From contig JACTUA010000004.1 of NCBI GenBank assembly GCA_015660865.1, positions 106,869 through 170,868 on the forward strand: a stretch of 64,000 nucleotides of DNA, written 5' to 3'. The notes beneath the pieces are model-generated. The model was not told where the DNA came from, ran no database searches, and saw only the letters and a list, made by a program, of their open reading frames with translations. The stretch comes from Methanomicrobiales archaeon. GTDB taxonomy: Archaea > Halobacteriota > Methanomicrobia > Methanomicrobiales > JACTUA01. A program made the position numbers and the translations under genes. Positions 59,081 through 64,000 of the stretch are shown in pieces; within the stretch, counting starts at the first letter, position 1; every line of letters begins with the position of its first letter.

Positions 59081-59227
59081 CTAGTCTTTTCTTTCCTTGT
59101 TCTTCGGGCGCAGGTGCGTGTAGTTGCACTTGCGGCAGTGGGTGGCGCGGAGGGCGTTCCTCGCATTGCAGCGCATGCAGATCTTCACATTCAGGAGGCG
59201 TGCCTCCGCTTCAGGGAACCGTGCCAT
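59081..59227 (-). CDS. rpl40e: 50S ribosomal protein L40e
   Basis: 48-residue zinc-binding ribosomal protein. Translation from the ATG at 59227 begins [20 protein letters not shown] and continues [20 protein letters not shown], ending PKNKERKD. The four cysteines (CMRC and CRKC) bind zinc, as in archaeal and ubiquitin-fused eukaryotic L40. A GAGGT site lies seven bases before the ATG. It is immediately downstream of the GC-rich repeat copy at 59347 in the transcript direction. Confidence 0.95.
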   Translation of the reverse strand: MARFPEAEARLLNVKICMRCNARNALRATHCRKCNYTHLRPKNKERKD

Positions 59228-59346
59228 GATATGACCTCGTCAAATCGCCTTTTATACAAGGATGCCGGCGGTCATAAGGTTTTGCGCTGGTGATGAGAGG
59301 TGTATACATATCAGAATCCAGGTTCAACGTTGCGAAGGATATTTGT

Positions 59347-59416
59347 GGGCTCTTGGGGGACTACCGCCCCCGCCGCGGGCATCCCCCGCCGTGTACTGAG
59401 GCTGGTGAGAAAGGTT
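59347..59416 (+). repeat. GC-rich intergenic repeat
   Basis: Third clear copy of the same element, starting GGGCTCTTGGGGGACTACCG and ending GGTGAGAAAGGTT. It lies in the 200-base gap between L40e and the RdgB gene, 424 bases after the copy at 58853. Confidence 0.9.
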
Positions 59417-59427
59417 ATTAGGGATGT

Positions 59428-59979
59428 CTACCTCTCCCTTTCCTTCCGCCACCACTCCCCAAAGGCGGACAGCGCCCTCGCACGGTGGGAGACCCTGCTC
59501 TTCTCCTCTAGGGGGAGCTCGGCGAGGGTCTTCCCATTCACCTCGAAGATGGGGTCATAGCCGAATCCTTCCCGGCCGCGCGGGGAACGGGTGATAACCC
59601 CGTCGATCAACCCGCGGAAGATCCGGATACCCGTCCCGTCAGCGTAGGCGATGGCGGTCTCGAAGGAGGCACCCCTCTCCTCTACCCCTTCGAGGAGGCG
59701 AAGGATGCCACGGTACCCGATGGTATCGAGGACATAAGCGGCGTAAGGTCCGGGGAAATTCATGAGGGCTTTCACCGAGAACGCGGTATCGTCCACGATG
59801 AGGGGGCGCTCCAGCTGATCGTATGCAAACCGCGCCTTCCCCCGTGCGATCTCCCCGACGTCAGGGTGGCGGAACTCGGGGCATTCGAGGTTCACGTGCT
59901 CGACCTTTAGCTCACCCTTAAAGAAGGCGGCAACCTCCTTCGCCTTGTGGGGATTGGAGGTAACGACAGCAAGCCTCAC
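59428..59979 (-). CDS. rdgB: XTP/dITP diphosphatase (RdgB/HAM1)
   Basis: Removes non-canonical purine nucleoside triphosphates. The N-terminus VTSNPHKAKEVAAFF and the core LIVDDTAFSVKALMNFPGPYAAYV are the HAM1 signatures; RGREGFGYDPIFEV is the third. Length 183 is standard. The ATG overlaps the end of the Kae1-Bud32 gene by four bases, an arrangement common in euryarchaea. Confidence 0.95.
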   Translation of the reverse strand: MRLAVVTSNPHKAKEVAAFFKGELKVEHVNLECPEFRHPDVGEIARGKARFAYDQLERPLIVDDTAFSVKALMNFPGPYAAYVLDTIGYRGILRLLEGVEERGASFETAIAYADGTGIRIFRGLIDGVITRSPRGREGFGYDPIFEVNGKTLAELPLEEKSRVSHRARALSAFGEWWRKERER

Positions 59980-61553
59980 AGGTATCGCCCCCGGTGCTCG
60001 ATCTCCTGCTCGCGGGAGAGGACCTCGGCGAAGCCAGGGAACTCCGCACTGTACCCGTCGGTGAAGGCTCTCTGGAGGGTCTCGTGATCCCCGGTTGTGC
60101 TCTCCAGGGTCTGGAAGAAGACATGGAGGTCCACCCCCCGTGCCTCGATATCCGATGAGACGAGGGCGAGGCCGAAGTCGATGAGCACGCAGTTCTCACC
60201 CCTGACGATGATGTTGGAGGTGGTGAGATCACCGTGGATGATCCCTGCCGAATGAAGCCGGCCGACCATCCCTCCTGCCTCCCGAACATTCTCAGGGGTG
60301 AGAACCTCCTTGAGGAGCGGGCCCTCCACCCGCTCCATGACCAGAGTGTCCCTGGTCACGTCGCTGATGATTGGGGTTGGGACTCCGCTCCTCCGTGCGA
60401 GGGAGATGATCCTCGCCTCTGCCCGGGTCCTCTCAGCGATAAGGCGGCTGTCCAGGGAACGGACCCGGTAGCGCTTTCTGCACCGGCGCTTCTCAACGGA
60501 ATCCTTCCCCAGGACCACAACTGCCTCGGCACCGCGGGCCTCTTCGGAACCGTCCTCCCGGATATTGTGCCTGATGATCATCCCCTGGCCTGCACCTCTC
60601 CAGGTCACCTCTACCTCGTCGGCCCGGAAACCGGGGATGACCCTTGATTCCCCGATGGGGAGTGACTGACCGGATGCGAGCATGAGCTTCCCGGTGTAGG
60701 CGATCATGGCGCCGTTGTCCCCCAGGTACCGCGGCTCGGGCACCGCGAACCGTGCGCCCCGGTCCTCGCACATCGCCCGGACCATCTCCTGGAGCCTGCG
60801 GTTCGCCCCCACCCCGCCCACCAGGATGACCTCCTCCTTCCCTGCATGGGCGAGGGCCCGCTCGGTCACCTCCACGCACATGGCAAACGCCGTCTCCTGG
60901 AGCCCCGCACAGACATCCTCTATGGGGGTTTTTACCTCCTTCGCGGCCGAGACGATGCCAGAGAAGGCGAGGTCCATCCCCTTCACCGTGTAGGGGAGCT
61001 CGATCGGCTCACCCTTCGCTGCCAGGGCCTCGATGGCCGGGCCGCCCGGGTGGGGGAGGTCCCGGCTCCTGGCGAACTTGTCGAGCGCATTCCCGAGGCC
61101 GATGTCCAGGGTCTCCCCGAATATGCGGTACCGGTGGTTCAGGAAGCCGAGGACCTGGGTGTTCGCACCGCTCACGTAAAGGACGATGGGGTCGTCGAAC
61201 CCCGTGGCAAAGCGGCCGATCTCCATATGGGCCACGCAGTGGTTCACCCCCACGAGGGGGACACCCCAGCCGAGGGCGAGGGCCCGGGCTGCTGTGGCAG
61301 CGGTGCGGAGGCAGGGGCCAAGGCCGGGGCCCTGGGAGAAGGCGACCCCGGAGATCCCGGATACGCCTTTGAGGGCCCGGGCGATGACCTCCTTCATCAC
61401 CTGGGCATGGTGCTGGGCGGCCTCGCGGGGATGGATGCCGCCGTGGGGGGGCTGGTAGGGATGAGAAGAGAGGGTGACCAGATCGTCACCGAAGACGGAT
61501 GCAGAGAGGTTCCAGGCCGTGCCCTCGATCCCCAGGACCGGGCCTTTCTGCAT
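59976..61553 (-). CDS. Kae1-Bud32 fusion (tRNA t6A synthase and kinase)
   Basis: Catalytic and ATPase parts of the KEOPS complex that makes N6-threonylcarbamoyladenosine in tRNA. Residues 1-325 are Kae1: VLGIEGTAWNLSASV, the metal ligands HCVAHMEIGR and YVSGANTQVL. Residues 330-525 are Bud32, a small atypical kinase with GKDSVEKRRCRKRYR, IHGDLTTSNIIV and FGLALVS. The start at 61553 gives the normal 525 residues; the frame to 61853 reads through ribosomal genes. It overlaps rdgB at its end. Confidence 0.96.
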   Translation of the reverse strand: MQKGPVLGIEGTAWNLSASVFGDDLVTLSSHPYQPPHGGIHPREAAQHHAQVMKEVIARALKGVSGISGVAFSQGPGLGPCLRTAATAARALALGWGVPLVGVNHCVAHMEIGRFATGFDDPIVLYVSGANTQVLGFLNHRYRIFGETLDIGLGNALDKFARSRDLPHPGGPAIEALAAKGEPIELPYTVKGMDLAFSGIVSAAKEVKTPIEDVCAGLQETAFAMCVEVTERALAHAGKEEVILVGGVGANRRLQEMVRAMCEDRGARFAVPEPRYLGDNGAMIAYTGKLMLASGQSLPIGESRVIPGFRADEVEVTWRGAGQGMIIRHNIREDGSEEARGAEAVVVLGKDSVEKRRCRKRYRVRSLDSRLIAERTRAEARIISLARRSGVPTPIISDVTRDTLVMERVEGPLLKEVLTPENVREAGGMVGRLHSAGIIHGDLTTSNIIVRGENCVLIDFGLALVSSDIEARGVDLHVFFQTLESTTGDHETLQRAFTDGYSAEFPGFAEVLSREQEIEHRGRYL

Positions 61554-61558
61554 CGGTA

Positions 61559-61720
61559 TTACTTCTTCTTGAACTCGGTGTACCCGCACTTGCCGCACGA
61601 GACCCGGTCCTTGTGCTCGGCCATGAGGACTCCGGGCCCGCACCTGGGGCAGTGCCTCCTCGCGAGGACTGCCTTCCCGTCGTCCTGGAGGGTGTAATAG
61701 CTTGATCTCTTCACCGGCAT
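61559..61720 (-). CDS. rps27ae: 30S ribosomal protein S27ae
   Basis: 53-residue zinc-ribbon ribosomal protein, read from the ATG at 61720 as [20 protein letters not shown] then [20 protein letters not shown] and [17 protein letters not shown] and CGKC form the zinc site, as in the S27 part of eukaryotic ubiquitin fusions. Its ATG shares a base with the S24e stop (TGATG), so translation is coupled. It lies five bases before Kae1-Bud32. Confidence 0.96.
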   Translation of the reverse strand: MPVKRSSYYTLQDDGKAVLARRHCPRCGPGVLMAEHKDRVSCGKCGYTEFKKK

Positions 61721-62151
61721 CAGGCACCAGCCTCCTTCGCGGGCTCCTTCGGAGCAGGCTTTGCGACCTCTTTCGGCGCTTCCTTTGCAGGCTCCTTCGG
61801 GGCGGCTTTCGCCGCCTCTTTCGGGGCCTCCTTCGTTGCCTCTGCCTCGGCACCTTCCTTCGCCTTCGGCTTGCCCCGCTCCGTCAGGTACGGCCGCTCG
61901 GTCTTCGCGAGCATCTCCTCCTCGTCGTACACGCGGGCGATGCCGAGCATCTTCCTCTCGCCGAACCGGGTCTTCACCGAGTCCAGCACCACCTTCTTCT
62001 CGTCGAGGTTCAGGATGGCGCAGACCTTGCCCATCACCTCGCTCCGCGAGGGGGTACTCCCGGCATAACCGAGGGTAAAGGAGAGTTCCCTCCGCCTGAG
62101 AAGCTCGTTCCTCCTGTCACTCGTGATCTTTAAATCAGCCATTGGTGTCAT
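61720..62151 (-). CDS. rps24e: 30S ribosomal protein S24e with low-complexity C-terminal tail
   Basis: The S24e core fills residues 5-91 ([42 protein letters not shown]). The last 52 residues are a tail of Lys, Glu, Ala and Pro with a repeated [16 protein letters not shown] pattern, absent in normal S24e of about 100 residues. The ATG at 62151 has GGAGG six bases upstream; a Met three codons on is also possible. It precedes S27ae and follows the dephospho-CoA kinase gene. Confidence 0.95.
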   Translation of the reverse strand: MTPMADLKITSDRRNELLRRRELSFTLGYAGSTPSRSEVMGKVCAILNLDEKKVVLDSVKTRFGERKMLGIARVYDEEEMLAKTERPYLTERGKPKAKEGAEAEATKEAPKEAAKAAPKEPAKEAPKEVAKPAPKEPAKEAGA

Positions 62152-62183
62152 CGGTGTCCTCCATACATTGGCTCCGGATTTAT

Positions 62184-62708
62184 TTAAAGGGTAGGGCCCC
62201 TCCCGCCTCCGGACGGATTCTCTTCGTGCACGAACCGGTCGACGAAAGCCGAGGCGAGGGCCTTCGCCTCGCCATCCACCTCCCTGAGGACAATCCCCTC
62301 CTTCGGCTGCCCGTAGAGGATTACCACCCCGGGAGGGGCCGCGAGGACGAGGGGGAGGACCGCCAGGTCCTCCTCCCCTTCCACGAAGATGAGGGCGGGG
62401 GGGTCCTCCACCGCATCCCTGATGGCACGGATGAGGTCGTCGGAGATGGTGCCTGGTGGGTTCCGGGCCACGATCCTCCGGAAGGGGAGGTTGGGCACCC
62501 GGGTGCAGGGCTCGCGCATGGTATGCCCGTCGATGATGGCGATCTGGGGGGCGATCCCCTCCTTCACGAGGTTATGGGTGACCACGTCACCCACCGCATA
62601 GACCGTGCGGCCGCGGATCCTCGGGAGGAGGGCACGGATATCGGGATACACCTGCCCGAAGGGCTTCCGGAGGGATGACCTCTCGGCCTCGGGGAGGCGT
62701 CGGTGCAT
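62184..62708 (-). CDS. GTP-dependent dephospho-CoA kinase (DUF359)
   Basis: Archaeal last step of coenzyme A synthesis. 174 residues with VYAVGDVVTHNLVKEGIAPQIAIIDGHTMR near the N-terminus and LIFVEGEEDLAVLPLVLAAPPGVVILYGQP in the middle, both DUF359 hallmarks. The ATG at 62708 overlaps the spt4 stop by one base (TGATG). It belongs to the transcription/translation cluster running from aIF2-gamma to RdgB. Confidence 0.93.
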   Translation of the reverse strand: MHRRLPEAERSSLRKPFGQVYPDIRALLPRIRGRTVYAVGDVVTHNLVKEGIAPQIAIIDGHTMREPCTRVPNLPFRRIVARNPPGTISDDLIRAIRDAVEDPPALIFVEGEEDLAVLPLVLAAPPGVVILYGQPKEGIVLREVDGEAKALASAFVDRFVHEENPSGGGRGPTL

Positions 62709-62908
62709 CAGCGGACCTTCAGGGCGTAGCGTCCGGCAAGTTTGATATTGAGGCGCCTGGCCATCTCCGAGTGCTCGGGATCGATGATCACGAGGTAGCC
62801 TGCCCAGTCCTGGGTGAGCATCGGCGACCCGCAGACGGTGCAGGCCTCCCCCTCCACGACCCGGTGGCACTGCCGGCAGACGGTCGCCTGCTTCTTACGC
62901 ACCACCAT
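62708..62908 (-). CDS. spt4: Transcription elongation factor Spt4 (RpoE2)
   Basis: Zinc-ribbon partner of Spt5 that promotes RNA polymerase processivity. 66 residues with CRQCHRVVEGEACTVCGSPML (four-Cys zinc ribbon) and DWAGYLVIIDPEHSEMARRLN, the Spt4 signature. ATG 62908 is chosen; the extended Arg-rich N-terminus is out of the rpo7 frame. Overlaps rpo7 by 14 bases. Confidence 0.95.
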   Translation of the reverse strand: MVVRKKQATVCRQCHRVVEGEACTVCGSPMLTQDWAGYLVIIDPEHSEMARRLNIKLAGRYALKVR

Positions 62909-63470
62909 GGATCTTCTCCTTCTCCTTCTCGAGGTCCTCATCGAGCCATCGCTGGGTCCCGAGGCCGGCCTGCCGCATGGTGAGCCCGATCTTCGACTCC
63001 CTGGGCTCCCGCTCGTTCAGGGAGAGGGTGACGACCCGGGCGCGGATCGCGTCCCCCACGCCGATGTAGCGCTTGGACTCCTGGCAGATGAGCCGGCCGT
63101 TCTTCTCGTCGAGGTTGATGAAATCGTCCGAGATCTGGCTCACGTGGAGCATGGCATCGATGGGGCCGAGAGAGACGAAGCACCCGAAGGTGGTGGTCTC
63201 GACCACGTCCCCCTCGATGACCTCCTGGAGGGCGAGCCGGAGGACGAGGGCCTCGAAGGTCACGTCATAGTAGACCGCCCCGTCGCCGGGGATGAGCTCC
63301 CCCTCCCCAACGCCCAGGATCTTTGTCACGGCGATGAAGATCCCGATCTCCCGGTCGATTGCCCCCTCGAGCTGCTGCTGGAGCACGTTGAGGACCACCG
63401 AGTTGAGGGGCTCCCCCAGCCTGTTGGGGGGGACCCGAACCTTGTCTACGAGCTTCATTCTGTAGTACAT
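62895..63470 (-). CDS. rpo7: RNA polymerase subunit Rpo7 (E')
   Basis: Stalk subunit that contacts nascent RNA with Rpo4. 191 residues: N-terminal RNP-like fold starting YYRMKLVDKVRVPPNRLGEP, then an S1 domain (EGDVVETTTFGCFVSLGPIDAMLHVSQIS). The ATG at 63470 starts at the Rpo7-typical MYYRM. Follows the PIN protein by ten bases and precedes spt4. Confidence 0.96.
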   Translation of the reverse strand: MYYRMKLVDKVRVPPNRLGEPLNSVVLNVLQQQLEGAIDREIGIFIAVTKILGVGEGELIPGDGAVYYDVTFEALVLRLALQEVIEGDVVETTTFGCFVSLGPIDAMLHVSQISDDFINLDEKNGRLICQESKRYIGVGDAIRARVVTLSLNEREPRESKIGLTMRQAGLGTQRWLDEDLEKEKEKIHGGA

Positions 63471-63480
63471 GTCTCGCACC

Positions 63481-63861
63481 TCACCCACGGATGAACTCAA
63501 GCCTCTTCCGGTTCCTCAGGGAGACGACGCCCAGCCCCTTATCGAGGAGGGATCTCCGAACCGCCCTGTCATTTGTCACGACGATACACCCCGCATCCTC
63601 TGCAATACGGATCACATCCCTGTCCACATCACCGGTGCTCCCCGGGTCAGGGAGGACCGTGCAGCGGCGGGCGAGGTCCAGCCCCACCCGTGCGGCCGAC
63701 GCGTCCCGCCCACGGCCGGATCCGATCCCCTGGAGCTCCCGGACTACCCCATCCAGGGTGAGGAGCTCGCAGGCCCCGAAGATCCCTTCGAGCTCCCGGA
63801 CCAGGTCGATCCCGAACTGGACCGGGAGGAGGAAGGCATTGGTATCGAGGAGCACCTTCAC
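63481..63861 (-). CDS. PIN-domain protein (Fcf1/Utp24-like ribonuclease)
   Basis: Predicted metal-dependent endoribonuclease. PIN acidic residues are in VLLDTNAFLLP (Asp), a middle acidic pair (GDVDRDVIRIAEDAG) and VVTNDRAVRRSLL (Asp). The gene sits directly after aIF2-gamma, which is the conserved place of the archaeal Fcf1/Utp24-like rRNA-processing nuclease. It begins at a GTG that overlaps the aIF2-gamma stop (GTGA), so 126 residues. A toxin-type VapC is less likely since no antitoxin gene precedes it. Confidence 0.8.
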   Translation of the reverse strand: MKVLLDTNAFLLPVQFGIDLVRELEGIFGACELLTLDGVVRELQGIGSGRGRDASAARVGLDLARRCTVLPDPGSTGDVDRDVIRIAEDAGCIVVTNDRAVRRSLLDKGLGVVSLRNRKRLEFIRG

Positions 63862-64000
63862 TCGCCCAGCACTCCCATCCCGATGAGGCGCCACCTGCCG
63901 CCCACCTGCCGGCTGATGGCGATCCGTGCCCCGACCTCGGCACAGACGGGCCGTTTCAGGGTAGCCTCGATCTGGTCCTTCCTCACGTTCGCCACGACCC
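63858..64000 (-). CDS. eif2g: Translation initiation factor aIF2 gamma (C-terminal fragment)
   Basis: Only the last 46 or so residues are in the window: reading leftwards, VVANVRKDQIEATLKRPVCA then EVGARIAISRQVGGRWRLIG and MGVLGE. This matches the end of aIF2-gamma domain III, and the position before the PIN gene and rpo7 fits the euryarchaeal order. The G domain lies beyond the right edge. The stop overlaps the PIN start by three bases. Confidence 0.88.
   Translation of the reverse strand, partial: VVANVRKDQIEATLKRPVCAEVGARIAISRQVGGRWRLIGMGVLGE

Noticed and set aside
61554..61853. N-terminal extension of Kae1-Bud32 by 100 residues
   Set aside because: The Arg/Pro-rich stretch is S27ae and S24e read in another frame; Kae1 proteins begin near the GIEGTAWN motif.
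63481..63861. VapBC toxin-antitoxin module
   Set aside because: The PIN gene directly overlaps aIF2-gamma and has no antitoxin gene; position fits the housekeeping rRNA-processing nuclease.
1..64000. CRISPR arrays or cas genes
   Set aside because: No regularly spaced identical repeats with unique spacers were seen; the repeats at 38.1 kb have uneven spacing and low-complexity spacers.

Overview
The window is chromosomal DNA from a methanogenic euryarchaeon, most likely of the order Methanomicrobiales. The evidence is archaeal: aRF1, aEF-2, S12/S7, L40e, S27ae, S24e, Rpo7/Spt4, aIF2-gamma, RPA with its associated protein, a GGM-tailed thermosome, TiaS, deoxyhypusine synthase and a Kae1-Bud32 fusion. 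A beta-RFAP synthase (methanopterin pathway), CbiZ, a DUF2124 protein and a DUF3821 surface protein narrow it to methanogens. The DNA is GC-rich with densely packed operons, many ATGA/TGATG overlaps, and TATA-type promoters.

Layout. 1-5.2 kb (minus strand): argS (partial), prf1, a hydrolase lipoprotein, a Nudix enzyme and the queE/queD pair for 7-deazaguanine. 5.3-8.5 kb (plus): a visibly AT-rich restriction-modification island with a MIG-like mismatch glycosylase, a C5-cytosine methyltransferase and a probable type II endonuclease. 8.7-12.2 kb: rps12-rps7-fusA, where S7 carries a long charged N-terminal extension. 12.3-14.2 kb: a flavodoxin, a lipoprotein and a PEGA surface protein. 14.8-19.7 kb: a metal-transport locus. 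An Nramp-related transporter with altered metal-site motifs is encoded with a soluble PRC/MgtE-N/CBS protein, a small membrane protein and a CDF carrier, divergent from a CorA-like gene. 19.8-22.6 kb: porBAGD. 22.7-30.7 kb: a winged-helix regulator with a symmetric operator, a Zn-ribbon protein, the thermosome, an HTH regulator, tiaS, dys-pyrF, a stand-alone glycyl-radical-like domain, CbiZ and a DUF1858 protein.

30.8-43.4 kb: RPA and RPAP, a PEBP lipoprotein, a DUF3821 surface protein, a tyrosine recombinase, a large HEAT-repeat protein followed by a small repeat array, a YgjP-type metalloprotease, WrbA, a KhtT/antiporter pair and a CHASE4 sensor lacking an ATPase domain. 43.7-50 kb: an ABC exporter, a fused chorismate-lyase-like/RFAP synthase protein, an AF1577-type radical SAM enzyme, threonine dehydratase and a 71-residue tandem-repeat protein. 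50-59 kb: DUF61/Lon-like protease, HEPN, a YkgJ-type cysteine protein, tRNA-Val and tRNA-Gly, an M20 peptidase, a ROK kinase, HtpX and a Bles03-like protein. 59-64 kb (minus): an information-processing cluster: aIF2-gamma, PIN, rpo7, spt4, dephospho-CoA kinase, S24e, S27ae, Kae1-Bud32, RdgB, and L40e nearby.

The most interesting points are the glycosylase-bearing R-M island, the probable Mg2+-type Nramp operon with an MgtE-like regulator supplied in trans, the free-standing NrdD-type glycyl-radical domain, the perfectly symmetric 21-bp-phased operator at 22.7 kb, low-complexity tails on S7 and S24e, and a GC-rich dispersed repeat in three intergenic gaps. All calls come from reading sequence and motifs; no database search was possible.
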